Positions 1 to 7,528 of a stretch of 64,000 nt of DNA are shown in pieces. The DNA is taken from positions 186,001 to 250,000 of the forward strand of contig NZ_FOGL01000001.1 in NCBI RefSeq assembly GCF_900111195.1. Reading direction: 5' to 3'. The translations under genes were made by a program, and so were the position numbers. Each line of letters opens with the position of its first letter. Position 1 is the stretch's first letter. The notes beneath the pieces are model-generated. The model saw only the letters and a list, made by a program, of their open reading frames with translations. It did not search any database and was not told the DNA's origin. This stretch comes from Gracilibacillus ureilyticus. GTDB taxonomy: Bacteria > Bacillota > Bacilli > Bacillales > Amphibacillaceae.

Positions 1-2
1 TT

Positions 3-383
3 GTGTTTGCTTCTTATCAGTTAAAAAGAATAATGATGAAATATGAACGATTGAGAAAACAATACCTTGAGGTTAAGGGATACGATGATCCACATTATTT
101 CCTGAATTATAAGGGTGATCCAATTACTCATGCTACTGTTCACAATGTGGTAAAAGAGGCAGCCACGAGAGCAGGAGTTAAGGACGCACATCCTCATAAA
201 TTTCGTCATTTCTATGCGGTTGAGGTAATCAGCAACGAAAAGGCAAATATTGATTTATTTAGTGTTAGCAAACTTTTGGGGCATTCTCAAGTATCTACTA
301 CCCAGATATATCTACAATCATTAACTAATGAACAATTAAAAATAAAAGCAAATAACTCAAGTCCATTGGCTAAATTCAAATAA
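3..383 (+). CDS. Tyrosine recombinase/integrase, C-terminal part (5' end cut by window edge)
   Basis: This is the catalytic C-terminal end of a phage-integrase-family site-specific recombinase, which cuts and rejoins DNA through a tyrosine. The fragment shows the family signature in order: HPHKFRH (H-x-x-R box), KLLGHSQVSTTQIYLQ (second His box with the tyrosine nucleophile). The family is usually 280-400 residues, so only the last third is here. The GTG at position 3 is just the first possible start and probably internal. An imperfect inverted repeat follows within 60 bp. The gene is expected to mobilise the island to its right or one lying to its left; the window cannot tell which. Confidence 0.85.
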   Translation: MFASYQLKRIMMKYERLRKQYLEVKGYDDPHYFLNYKGDPITHATVHNVVKEAATRAGVKDAHPHKFRHFYAVEVISNEKANIDLFSVSKLLGHSQVSTTQIYLQSLTNEQLKIKANNSSPLAKFK

Positions 384-556
384 AAAATAGAGGGCAGGAG
401 TTAGCGGCTCCAAACCCTCATTGGCACACGTGTAGAAAACGTGTCATCTAAACTAACTATATTATAACAACTCTTTTCCAAAATGTATAGTTAAAAAATT
501 CTGCACGTCTGCCCATTTTATAGAACAAACGTTCTTATATAGGGAGGCGGATCACT
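384..556. other. Intergenic region with nested inverted repeats after integrase
   Basis: GAGGG at 390-394 pairs with CCCTC at 415-419 around an inner GGAG/CTCC stem. ACACGT at 426-431 pairs with ACGTGT at 439-444. No T-run follows the first stem, so it is not a typical terminator. Inverted repeats next to a tyrosine recombinase gene can be recombinase binding sites, but this is inference. Confidence 0.35.
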
Positions 557-1366
557 ATGTATCAATCCAAGATAGAATCGTTTAAATCTTATTCCAATTT
601 TAAGTCTTTAAAAGACTTTAACAATAACGTCGAAATGTTTTTAGCCTGCCATAAGCAAGATTTTACTAAATCAGAATATATCGCTTTTAGAAGATTAACT
701 AAGTTTTGCGCAAAAATATTTGGTGTGTCCAATGCGCGTATAGATACTATTGTACAAGCTACCAAAGACGATAATGGTGGTATTAGCCGATCTACGTTTA
801 AACGTATGGTAAAAAAAGCGAAGAAATTGGGTATCTTATCAGTTCATGAGTTGAAACGTGCTAATCAATCGCAATCATCCAATCTTTATGTATTTGAATC
901 TTTTCGGACTTCAATTGAACCACCGATTGAAAATGCAAAGAACGACCAAAATGCTATTTTATCAATGGCTGTAACAACTCGAATAAATGAGCAATTGAAC
1001 CGCCATAAAACTAGCAATAATTCTAAAACTAATAATCTATTAATTAATACGTATTATGCAAAGCCATATCAGGCTATCTCAGAGGCTATAAGAATATTTT
1101 TAGGTTATGACTCTAAAAAGATAGCAAGTCGGTTGTATGGGGTTTATTTAGGGCAAACAAAGTCACTTAGAGCAACAGAATATTACACCAATGAGGGACA
1201 AGCTGAATTAATTGAAGTGGCTATTTCCGCAATACAGACAACATTTCTTGCGAGTAAAAGAAAAAGCATCCAGAACATTGCTGGATACTTTAATGGAGTT
1301 TTAAGTAAGATGCTTGATGATTTAATGACATTAGATATGTGTATTATAGGTTCCGATTATCCGTAG
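557..1366 (+). CDS. Winged-helix/HTH DNA-binding protein, plasmid/phage replication type
   Basis: A 269-residue protein with a strong ribosome-binding site (GGGAGGCGG) before its ATG. Residues about 40-115 look like a winged-helix domain: a 'TKSEYIAFRRLTKF' helix, a 'GGISRSTFKRMVKKAKKLG' recognition segment and a following 'GILSVHELKR' wing. Proteins of this shape occur on Bacillus plasmids and prophages, often as putative replication or regulatory proteins. The C-terminal half is polar, helical and not recognised. Its last 23 bp overlap the convergent Xre gene. A role in replication of the element is inference; it could also be a regulator. Confidence 0.6.
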   Translation: MYQSKIESFKSYSNFKSLKDFNNNVEMFLACHKQDFTKSEYIAFRRLTKFCAKIFGVSNARIDTIVQATKDDNGGISRSTFKRMVKKAKKLGILSVHELKRANQSQSSNLYVFESFRTSIEPPIENAKNDQNAILSMAVTTRINEQLNRHKTSNNSKTNNLLINTYYAKPYQAISEAIRIFLGYDSKKIASRLYGVYLGQTKSLRATEYYTNEGQAELIEVAISAIQTTFLASKRKSIQNIAGYFNGVLSKMLDDLMTLDMCIIGSDYP

Positions 1367-1568
1367 GTACAAATTCAATTATGTCTACTGTTTGGCACTT
1401 AAATATATGGCATAGATGCTCTAATGTCTCAAACTGTATACCTTTTACTTTATCGTTTAATAAATTACTAATGGTATTACGATGCAATTCATTATTCGAT
1501 TTTCTGACAAGATCAGAAGTGGTCATATCGTGCTTATCCATTAGTTCTTTTAATTTAACTTTTATCAT
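1344..1568 (-). CDS. Small Xre/Cro-C1 family repressor
   Basis: A 74-residue, single-domain helix-turn-helix protein. The segment 'MTTSDLVRKSNNELHRNTISNLLND' fits the HTH (residues about 14-38), followed by the usual helix 'FETLEHLCHIFKC' and the DIIEF end typical of YozG-like Xre proteins. It is transcribed away from the gene at 1699, and the shared 130-bp gap carries three similar dyads. It is therefore probably autoregulatory and controls the rightward small-gene operon. The ribosome-binding site lies in GGGAGATGATT just before the ATG. Confidence 0.85.
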   Translation of the reverse strand: MIKVKLKELMDKHDMTTSDLVRKSNNELHRNTISNLLNDKVKGIQFETLEHLCHIFKCQTVDIIEFVPTDNRNL

Positions 1569-1590
1569 TTAATCATCTCCCTATATAAAA

Positions 1591-1678
1591 TATACAACAT
1601 ACTGTGCAAAAATAAAATATTTTATTGACGTGCACAACATAGTGTGCAATAATAATACCATGCACAACATGGTGTGCG
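1591..1678. promoter_or_regulatory. Triple operator, TGCACA-N6-TGTGCA dyads
   Basis: Three copies of one dyad: TATACAacatacTGTGCA (1591-1608), TGCACAacatagTGTGCA (1631-1648, perfect arms) and TGCACAacatggTGTGCG (1661-1678). Centres are 40 and 30 bp apart, close to whole helical turns. They lie between the divergent Xre gene and the gene at 1699, so the Xre protein is the obvious candidate ligand (inference). Confidence 0.75.
1625..1653 (+). promoter_or_regulatory. Rightward promoter with operator inside its spacer
   Basis: TTGACG at 1625-1630, a 17-bp spacer and AATAAT at 1648-1653. The spacer is the middle operator copy almost exactly, so repressor binding would block RNA polymerase directly. 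Confidence 0.65.
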
Positions 1679-1698
1679 AATGAAGGGGAGGAAAATAA

Positions 1699-1935
1699 AT
1701 GAAAGTATCTGAGAAGTGGATCATATTCACAAGTGATCAAGATTATTTTTTATTTGACATTCATGAAGTATCTAAACAAGAAGATTATTTGCGGCAAGAG
1801 AATCAGAAGTATCGCACAATTTTTTATCTAGATAATGTTGCCACTAGCTATAAAGCTGGCAAGGGGTTAATCCCTATGACAAAAGAAGAAGAGCAGGCAA
1901 TTATACAAAGCATTAAAGGTGATTGCAATGTCTAA
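1699..1935 (+). CDS. Orphan 78-aa protein, first gene after the operator
   Basis: Not recognised. A strong ribosome-binding site (GGGGAGG) precedes the ATG. The protein is acidic and aromatic-rich, with 'EKWIIFTSDQDYFLFDIHEV' at the N-terminus suggesting beta strands and a helical C-terminus. It is the first gene downstream of the repressed promoter, so its expression is probably switched by the Xre protein. The last codons overlap a possible tiny membrane peptide gene. Confidence 0.6.
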   Translation: MKVSEKWIIFTSDQDYFLFDIHEVSKQEDYLRQENQKYRTIFYLDNVATSYKAGKGLIPMTKEEEQAIIQSIKGDCNV

Positions 1936-1990
1936 GTCGCTAGCTGACTATCTGATGTTGATCTTATTCGTCTCAGCCATATCAATTTGA
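1928..1990 (+). CDS. Possible 20-aa hydrophobic peptide, overlapping the previous stop
   Basis: ATG at 1928 overlaps the end of the preceding gene by 8 bp. The peptide MSKSLADYLMLILFVSAISI is a single hydrophobic segment, the size of a small membrane peptide or toxin. There is no separate strong ribosome-binding site, so translation would depend on coupling. Low confidence. Confidence 0.25.
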   Translation: MSKSLADYLMLILFVSAISI

Positions 1991-2004
1991 AAGAAGGTGA
2001 AAAA

Positions 2005-2076
2005 GTGAATGAAGTACATCCGATAATATTAGAAAAGATTGTGCTTGAAATGTTCAAAGTGAAGTTGGAAAGGTAA
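2005..2076 (+). CDS. Possible 23-aa peptide with GTG start
   Basis: AAGAAGGTG lies a few bases before GTG at 2005. The peptide is VNEVHPIILEKIVLEMFKVK followed by LER, an amphipathic helix. It may continue the operon from 1699. It has no recognisable family, so the evidence is only the good ribosome-binding site. Confidence 0.25.
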   Translation: MNEVHPIILEKIVLEMFKVKLER

Positions 2077-2552
2077 GTAAGCTAGAGAATTGGAGATAGA
2101 ATAATATGGTGCTTATATATCATACAATTTAGGCTTATATGATGAAATAGATCAATTATTTAAATCCTTTTCAGGAAAAATATTTTCATAAATTTTAAAC
2201 TTTACTTGCAGAAGTGGGAAAATTTACTTATAATATAGATATGAGTATCATTTTTTACGAAATAACAAATAGGCTTGCTAAATGTTGAATTTTAAACAAG
2301 CCTTACTGTGAGTATTAAATTAGTAACGTGTTTTCTTAGTGATATATGTTTCCGAACAAGTTGTATTGCCGTACATCTTGTTCCACACTATTTGTACCTT
2401 GAAAATTTTATATCCAAATAAACAAGGAATTAGGTGATAAATTCAAAAATACGCTTTTTAGTACATTTTCGCTAATTATTATTATACAGACATTTTTTTA
2501 ATTGTCAACTATTCAACTATTCAAAAATTTAGTAACAGAGGAGAAAATAAAA
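2077..2552. other. AT-rich intergenic region, one weak hairpin
   Basis: No convincing reading frame with a start and ribosome-binding site was found. The only structure noted is AGGCTTG (2271-2277) pairing with CAAGCCT (2297-2303). A short frame around 2110-2190 has no start codon and ends at TAA, and may be a remnant. Confidence 0.4.
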
Positions 2553-3005
2553 ATGAATACAGAAGGAATGGTGCAAATGACTCAAAAGCAGAAGTTGTTC
2601 TATTTATTGAAAAATATCCACACTAAGCAGTTGCAATTATTGGATTATCTCCTACAATCAGAAGAAGATGTGTGGACTTTTAACAATGAATTTCTTCATC
2701 ATACAAAAAATGTCGTGTCTGACATATACCAATTTAGGTATTATAAACGCACCCATTTTGAGATATCGTTGGAAGAGTTTTTATCTAGCTACAGATTAGA
2801 TAAAAAAACAGCCCTTGAAATATTATTCTATCATCCGATTACAGGACATGATTTAAGATCCTGTGATGAAAGTGGAAAGTCTCCGGAAGAATTGTACAAT
2901 CTATCAATAAAAAATCCAATGCACACTATGATTGGGTTGGTGAAAGATTGGGATATATTAGAATCGGAAATAAATATTAAAACCAAGTTAGAATCCTATT
3001 TGTAA
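2553..3005 (+). CDS. Orphan 150-aa protein
   Basis: The start is placed at the ATG at 2553 because GAGGAG precedes it at good distance; an upstream in-frame ATG at 2502 has no ribosome-binding site. The protein is soluble and mostly helical, with a central acidic and aromatic stretch ('TFNNEFLHHTKNVVSDIYQF'). The family is not recognised. A good terminator follows, so it is probably a single-gene unit. Confidence 0.55.
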   Translation: MNTEGMVQMTQKQKLFYLLKNIHTKQLQLLDYLLQSEEDVWTFNNEFLHHTKNVVSDIYQFRYYKRTHFEISLEEFLSSYRLDKKTALEILFYHPITGHDLRSCDESGKSPEELYNLSIKNPMHTMIGLVKDWDILESEINIKTKLESYL

Positions 3006-3026
3006 ATTATAATTAGAGTGCCTGTG

Positions 3027-3073
3027 AGTACCATAATTCCTGTTGAATTCAGGGTTTTATGGTACTATTTTTA
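3027..3073 (+). terminator. Terminator after orphan gene
   Basis: AGTACCATAA (3027-3036) pairs perfectly with TTATGGTACT (3057-3066), then ATTTTTAA. Confidence 0.7.
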
Positions 3074-3195
3074 ATCTTGTAAGATTTATTGTTTAGTTTT
3101 TGCTCAATATATAAGTATAGATAAAAAAATAAATTGAATCTCAGCTTGCAGAAAGTTTTGAAACTTGGTTTAATCACTAAAAAGGAGCAATGTAG

Positions 3196-3387
3196 ATGAA
3201 TAAATTTAATGAAAAAGTAGATCAACTTGAATATACGCAGATGCAGGAAGAGGGGCTGTTCTTACTATTAAATCAATATTTGAAAGATAACAGGAAAAGG
3301 AAAGACTTTGTAAATTATTTAAGAGAGAAAAAGGAGTATGGTTTTGACCAATGCGACATTGCTCAAATCATTCTGGATTTTGAATGA
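3196..3387 (+). CDS. Orphan 63-aa protein
   Basis: AAAAGGAG precedes the ATG. The protein is small, charged and helical ('FVNYLREKKEYGFDQCDIAQIILDFE'). The family is unknown. It begins a run of small genes (3196, 3451, 3717) read in one direction before the IS element. Confidence 0.5.
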   Translation: MNKFNEKVDQLEYTQMQEEGLFLLLNQYLKDNRKRKDFVNYLREKKEYGFDQCDIAQIILDFE

Positions 3388-3450
3388 TGTGATGATTTTG
3401 CGGTACATTTGGTGCACCACGAAAATTTAAATATTTGGAGGAATTAACTA

Positions 3451-3720
3451 TTGAAAACAGTATTTGATCAAATTATGAATGATGAAATCTTTAAGAAACT
3501 AGTGTTAATTGAGTTCGGATTTAGTGAAATTGAGCCAAGGGAAGTCGAAGAGTGGTTTAAATGTGAATATCCAATGGAATATGAGGAATTTAAGCAAGTT
3601 TTCAAAAATGGAAATGTAGTTGGGTTTAATCCTAGATTAGTTGAAGCAACCACACCAGAAGAAAGAAACGAAATATTAGATAAATTTTTTGCTAAATTAG
3701 AAGGAGGTGACAAAGAATAA
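3451..3720 (+). CDS. Orphan 89-aa acidic protein, TTG start
   Basis: GGAGG lies 9 bases before TTG at 3451. The protein is acidic and helical, with the segment 'WFKCEYPMEYEEFKQVFKNG'. A loosely similar 'KNEYPEIYKQILLDNEV' ends the protein at 5395 on the other side of the IS element, so the two may be distant relatives (weak). Function unknown. Its 3' end holds the AGGAGGTGA that would serve the next, damaged gene. Confidence 0.5.
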   Translation: MKTVFDQIMNDEIFKKLVLIEFGFSEIEPREVEEWFKCEYPMEYEEFKQVFKNGNVVGFNPRLVEATTPEERNEILDKFFAKLEGGDKE

Positions 3721-3935
3721 ACAAGCTTTTAGTTCATGTTAAAACAGAAGACAACCAATACATTGGAATGAAGGTGTTAGATAATGGTTATAAGCCAATA
3801 TTAAGCGTTTCTAGTGGTTCATTCAGCTTGGACAATGATCTTATCATCTAAGCTACAAGAACACTCAGAAAACGTCTGAAAGCCGAAATATTAATGCTTG
3901 GAACAGTGTACGATTACTTAACGGAAATAAATTAA
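3717..3935 (+). pseudogene. Decayed small gene: ATA in place of start codon and one in-frame TAA
   Basis: A perfect Shine-Dalgarno sequence AGGAGGTGA (3702-3710) stands 6 bases before ATA at 3717. From there a frame reads INKLLVHVKTEDNQYIGMKV and continues to LDNDLII, then TAA at 3849-3851. It resumes in the same frame as ATRTLRKRLKAEILMLGTVY and on to a second stop at 3935. The most economical reading is a 72-residue gene coupled to the preceding one that lost its ATG and gained a nonsense codon. Non-canonical ATA initiation giving a 44-residue product is the alternative. Confidence 0.5.
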
Positions 3936-4027
3936 TCGCTTATTTTGGCTAAGTAAGAAAACAAAAATCAAATATTAAAGGAGTGGATCTACGTCAAGTT
4001 TCTGGACACAAAAAGATTAAGTTTTTT

Positions 4028-4140
4028 GCACAACAACCATTCATGGAGTGTCCCAAATTAGATTGTCAAAGTGAAAAGAGCCTTTGACAATCTAATTGGG
4101 ACGTGGAGAAAGAAACCCATGGATGTTGCGCCAAAAAAAT
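4028..4140. repeat. Long imperfect palindrome inside the IS left end
   Basis: The core arms TCCCAAATTAGATTGTCAAAG (4051-4071) and CTTTGACAATCTAATTGGGA (4082-4101) pair almost perfectly, with one bulged A. The outer flanks also pair loosely: GCACAACAACCATTCATGG on the left against CCATGGATGTTGCG on the right, and a T-run on the left against an A-run on the right. Confidence 0.75.
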
Positions 4141-4162
4141 GTGAAGGGAATAACTTCCTCAC
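4133..4162 (-). terminator. Terminator after IS transposase orfB
   Basis: On the minus strand GTGAGG pairs with CCTTCAC-type bases (4141-4162, one wobble), followed by a run of seven T. Confidence 0.6.
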
Positions 4163-4169
4163 CCATATA

Positions 4170-4988
4170 TTAAGCTGCTACACGACACATTTTTTCATAC
4201 TCATCGGGTGTGACATAACCGATGCTGCCATGAATTCGTTTGCGATTATACCAGCCTTCAATGTACTGAAATAGGGCCATTCTCGCAGTCTCAAAGTTTT
4301 CATATTGGGTTCGATAGACTTCTTCTTTTTTCAGGGTGGCGTGAAAGGATTCAATGCAAGCATTGTCATAGGGACATCCTTTCCGACTGAATGACGCAAT
4401 CATTTCGTGGTTTTTTAGTTGTTCTTGAAATGCTTCACTGGTGTATTGCGTACCTAAATCGGTATGAATAATCAGACCTGGTTCTGGCTTTTGGGCTTGC
4501 ACGGCGTTTTCCAAAGCCTCAAGAACGAGTTCTGTTGTCATCGTGCGAGAAAATTTATAACCAACGATTTTCTTTGTATGCAAATCGAGTACGGATGCTA
4601 GGTAGCACCAGCTATCTCGAAGTGTATGGATATACGTAATATCAGCTACCCATTTTTCATTAATCGATGTCGTTGTAAAGTCCTGTTCTAGTACGTTTTC
4701 ACGCTCTTCTACTGGTGTTTGTGTAGGTGTTGGACGAAACTTTTTCGTGATGTTTGATTGAATACCTGCTTGTTTCATAAGACGTTGAACCCTTTTCAAG
4801 CTACATGAATAGCCTTCTTTTAAAAGTTCTCTATGAATTTTTGGTGCGCCATAGCGACCTTTGCTTTCTTTGTGAATGACTTTAATACGTTCTAGTAGTT
4901 CTTCGTTGGCTACGTGATAACGATTAGGCTTCTTATGAAATGACTGATAATACGTACTTCTAGGCATCTCTAAAACGCGACACATCAC
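4170..4988 (-). CDS. IS3-family transposase orfB (DDE integrase core)
   Basis: The catalytic half of an IS3/IS150-type transposase, which cuts and pastes the element through a two-metal DDE site. N-terminal HTH_21-like region (residues about 35-90, 'KGRYGAPKIHRELLKEGYSC'), then the integrase core with D in 'WVADITYI', D in 'IIHTDLGTQYTS' and E in 'CIESFHATLKKEE'. All three acidic residues are present, so the core looks intact. The frame stays open upstream of the first possible start and overlaps orfA, so the true product is probably the OrfAB fusion made by -1 frameshifting at AGAAAATAG near 5045. Confidence 0.92.
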   Translation of the reverse strand: MMCRVLEMPRSTYYQSFHKKPNRYHVANEELLERIKVIHKESKGRYGAPKIHRELLKEGYSCSLKRVQRLMKQAGIQSNITKKFRPTPTQTPVEERENVLEQDFTTTSINEKWVADITYIHTLRDSWCYLASVLDLHTKKIVGYKFSRTMTTELVLEALENAVQAQKPEPGLIIHTDLGTQYTSEAFQEQLKNHEMIASFSRKGCPYDNACIESFHATLKKEEVYRTQYENFETARMALFQYIEGWYNRKRIHGSIGYVTPDEYEKMCRVAA

Positions 4989-5044
4989 TTGAATGGGATG
5001 ATGTTCGCTTTCACTTGTAATGTGGTCGATTAGTTCCTGCTCAT

Positions 5045-5305
5045 CTATTTTCTCGCGAATATGGTCATAGCCTTTTTTAAGATTTCAAGCTCCTGTTTTA
5101 AACGAAGATTTTCCTTTTGGATAGCCTCCACGTCGGACGCAGTTAACTCCTGTGTCCCCTCAATTGGAGAGTGCTGCTTAATCCATTTATAGATGGTTAC
5201 TTCTGAAACACCATATTCGCTAGAGAGTTGGCTGACCGGCGTACCTGAGCGATAAAGCTCAACTACAGTTTGTTTGAATTCTTGGTTATAACGTTTTTGA
5301 CTCAT
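5045..5305 (-). CDS. IS3-family transposase orfA (HTH_Tnp_1)
   Basis: An 86-residue protein. The N-terminal helix-turn-helix 'YNQEFKQTVVELYRSGTPVS' with 'YGVSEVTIYKWIKQH' binds the element's terminal repeats in this family. A C-terminal leucine-zipper-like coiled coil follows ('ENLRLKQELEILKKAM'). The stop codon sits directly after an A4 slip site, AGAAAATAG. A -1 slip there continues into the orfB frame without a stop, the usual way IS3 elements make OrfAB. Confidence 0.9.
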   Translation of the reverse strand: MSQKRYNQEFKQTVVELYRSGTPVSQLSSEYGVSEVTIYKWIKQHSPIEGTQELTASDVEAIQKENLRLKQELEILKKAMTIFARK

Positions 5306-5394
5306 AATACGGACACGACCTTTCGTTAGTTCAATTTTAGTGACTTAACTAAGTTGTGTCCATATATCTATACTACAACCAGAGAATGGCATAA

Positions 5395-5592
5395 ATGGAA
5401 AATAGTACGAACGATAAAACAATTAACATAACTGAGGTTGTTGCAAATGGTGCGAAAGATTATATGGACTATATTGATATAGTTTCTTTTGACGATTTTC
5501 TTAATTTTGCAGATGACAAAATAATCCATGACATAGTGAAGAATGAATATCCTGAAATTTACAAGCAAATATTACTCGATAATGAAGTTTAA
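5395..5592 (+). CDS. Orphan 65-aa acidic protein just beyond the IS
   Basis: The ATG at 5395 is 33 bp from the IS end, with only a weak ribosome-binding site, so the original upstream region was probably lost to the insertion. The product is acidic and hydrophobic ('YIDIVSFDDFLNFADDKIIH'), with no known family. It may be a truncated remnant. Confidence 0.4.
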   Translation: MENSTNDKTINITEVVANGAKDYMDYIDIVSFDDFLNFADDKIIHDIVKNEYPEIYKQILLDNEV

Positions 5593-5676
5593 TCCAATAT
5601 AATACTGAAAGGTGGTGATGCCGTTGATTGTCCGATAGCTGTTGTAGGTAGTAAAAAAGAAAAATGAGGGGATAAA

Positions 5677-5859
5677 ATGAAAAAGGAAAATAATTACTTC
5701 TTTTGCTATAGCAAAGATTTATCAAACTTTTTAAAAGCAAATGGAATATCTTACATAACAAAATCAATTAATCCTAAGAATAAATTAACTTTTACATTAT
5801 TTGAAAAGGATAATCAACTAATTTCAACTTTAAAAGATTACAAGGTGCAAAATCAATAA
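5677..5859 (+). CDS. Small DUF5659-like protein
   Basis: A 60-residue protein with GAGGGG before the ATG. The pattern 'FFCYSKDLSNFLKANGISYI' then 'NPKNKLTFTLFEKD' resembles the DUF5659 proteins found beside replication genes on Firmicute plasmids, ICEs and phages; that family has no known function. It lies 28 bp before the primase/helicase gene and is probably cotranscribed with it. Confidence 0.55.
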   Translation: MKKENNYFFCYSKDLSNFLKANGISYITKSINPKNKLTFTLFEKDNQLISTLKDYKVQNQ

Positions 5860-5887
5860 TTACAAATAAAAAGGGGCAATTTAATAT

Positions 5888-7528
5888 ATGGAAAATACGG
5901 AATATCTTAGAATCAATCCATTTGGAGGATGGGAAATAAAAGGGAATAATTATGAAATTCCAATAAAGAGTGAAGTCGTAAAAAGGAAATATCCAGAAGA
6001 ATACGAAAAGCAAATTGCTAATGGACATAATAAAGATTTTTTATGGGAAACCATATTAACTAAAGAAGATTATCAGAATAAAGATCAAGTATTTCAGCAA
6101 TATGTTGAAAAATGGAAGCCTAAACTTGAAAAAGAATTACATAATAATATTGAAAAATCAATACATAATGAGAAGGGAACGAAAGAATCTTATGAAATTT
6201 CAAACAACAAAAATGAAATAAATTATAAAGGGAATAAATGGGATGTAAAGAATTTTTTTAGTAAGGAAAAGAATAAATTTCTACCATCTAAACTAGGTCA
6301 AGCAATAAATGAAGAAAAACATACTTTCTTTGATGGTAGCACCCTTTATTTTTATGAGAATGGTGTTTACTTACCTAATGGTGAACCTAAGATAAATAAT
6401 GCTATCCAAAGAATATTGAAAGATGAAAGTTCTTCACATAGAAAAAGAGAAGTAATTGATTGGATTAAAACGAATAACGATATTAGAACTTCAAGTATTA
6501 AAGTGAATCCTGATGATGGTTGGATTAATGTAAAGAATGGTTTGCTTAATCTAGAAACTAGAGAATTAAAAGCACATACACATAAAAGAGTATCAACTGT
6601 TCAATTGCCGATTACATATGATCCTAAAGCTAATAATTCAATTGTAAGTGATTTTATTGGAAGCATCGTACATAATGAAACAATTCCATTAATCTATGAA
6701 ATGATTGGATATATTTTAACAAATGATACGAAAGCGCAAAAAGCCTTCATATTACATAGTAGTGGTGGAAGTGGTAAATCAGTAGTAGTTAGCATGTTAC
6801 AAGCATTTGTTGGTAAAGGTAACTATTCTACTGTTCCAGCACAAGATATTGACGGTGACAAATTTAGTGCAATTCGCTTAAAAGATAAAGTGTTGAACAT
6901 AGTAGATGATATGAAACGTCAACGCTTTGCAGATACAGGTAAGTTTAAATCATCTGTTACAGGTGGCGAAATATTGGTAGAAGAAAAAGGCAAACCACAG
7001 GAAATCATTAAACCAATTGCAAAGCACATCTTTTGCATGAATGCTATACCTGATTCTAGTGATATGTCTGTTGCATGGTTAGATAGATGGATAATGATTC
7101 CACTTCCATACCGTTTTAGAGGTGGCAAAGGCGAAGATAAAGATTTACCTGAAAAGCTGACAACTGAAAAATCGCTATCCACATTGTTAAATGTAGCGTT
7201 GAATGGGTTGGATAGATTGAGGTCAAACAATTATCGATTTTCAGAAAATGAACATACTGAAAAGATGAAAAACGATCATATGAAAGAATCTAATCCTATT
7301 GAGTTGTTTGTTGATGAAATTTGCCAATTGAAAGATGATGCGGAGATTATTGGTGACATTTTATTTAAATCCTATAAAACATACTGCGAAGAAAATGGTT
7401 ATAGACCATTATCGAAAATTAAATTTAATAAACAAATAAGAAATACATATGATTTGGAAAATCCAAGCGATTACAGACCAAGAAAAAATGATAGAAAGCC
7501 GACATGGAGAGGAATTTGTTTTATTTAA
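5888..7528 (+). CDS. P4-type primase/helicase protein (SF3 helicase, D5_N)
   Basis: A 546-residue replication ATPase. The N-terminus (1-150) is divergent, with no clear archaeo-eukaryotic primase motif. Residues about 150-270 fit the D5_N region ('WINVKNGLLNLETRELKAHT'). The SF3 helicase core follows: Walker A SSGGSGKS at about 291-298, Walker B-like 'VLNIVDDMKR' at about 335, sensor 'FCMNAIPDSSD', and 'AWLDRWIMIPLPYRF' carrying the arginine finger. A C-terminal winged-helix DNA-binding domain is likely. Such proteins start replication of P4-like satellites, ICEs and plasmids at nearby repeats. Iterated repeats begin 3 bp after its stop, which fits. Confidence 0.88.
   Translation: MENTEYLRINPFGGWEIKGNNYEIPIKSEVVKRKYPEEYEKQIANGHNKDFLWETILTKEDYQNKDQVFQQYVEKWKPKLEKELHNNIEKSIHNEKGTKESYEISNNKNEINYKGNKWDVKNFFSKEKNKFLPSKLGQAINEEKHTFFDGSTLYFYENGVYLPNGEPKINNAIQRILKDESSSHRKREVIDWIKTNNDIRTSSIKVNPDDGWINVKNGLLNLETRELKAHTHKRVSTVQLPITYDPKANNSIVSDFIGSIVHNETIPLIYEMIGYILTNDTKAQKAFILHSSGGSGKSVVVSMLQAFVGKGNYSTVPAQDIDGDKFSAIRLKDKVLNIVDDMKRQRFADTGKFKSSVTGGEILVEEKGKPQEIIKPIAKHIFCMNAIPDSSDMSVAWLDRWIMIPLPYRFRGGKGEDKDLPEKLTTEKSLSTLLNVALNGLDRLRSNNYRFSENEHTEKMKNDHMKESNPIELFVDEICQLKDDAEIIGDILFKSYKTYCEENGYRPLSKIKFNKQIRNTYDLENPSDYRPRKNDRKPTWRGICFI

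Larger units (their letters stand above)
4003..5362 (-). mobile_element. IS3-family insertion sequence (IS150-like), 1360 bp
   Basis: Two transposase frames on the minus strand are bounded by imperfect inverted repeats beginning TGGACACAA: 4003-4022 on the left and 5343-5362 (reverse strand) on the right, 15 of 20 positions identical. The flanks (TTC and TAT) show no target duplication, which suggests later rearrangement or a slightly different boundary. Between the left repeat and orfB lies an unusual large imperfect palindrome. Confidence 0.85.

Noticed and set aside
1339-1572. Plus-strand frame of 77 residues opposite the Xre gene
   Set aside because: Complement of a convincing helix-turn-helix gene; the start lies within the previous gene and no ribosome-binding site is present.
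4988-5044. Real gap between orfA and orfB making two independent proteins
   Set aside because: The orfB frame stays open back to the A4 slip site at the orfA stop, so a -1 frameshift fusion explains it better.
5501-6028. Minus-strand hydrophobic frames opposite the small genes before the helicase
   Set aside because: Shadows of AT-rich coding sequence; Phe/Leu/Ile-rich because of A-rich sense codons.
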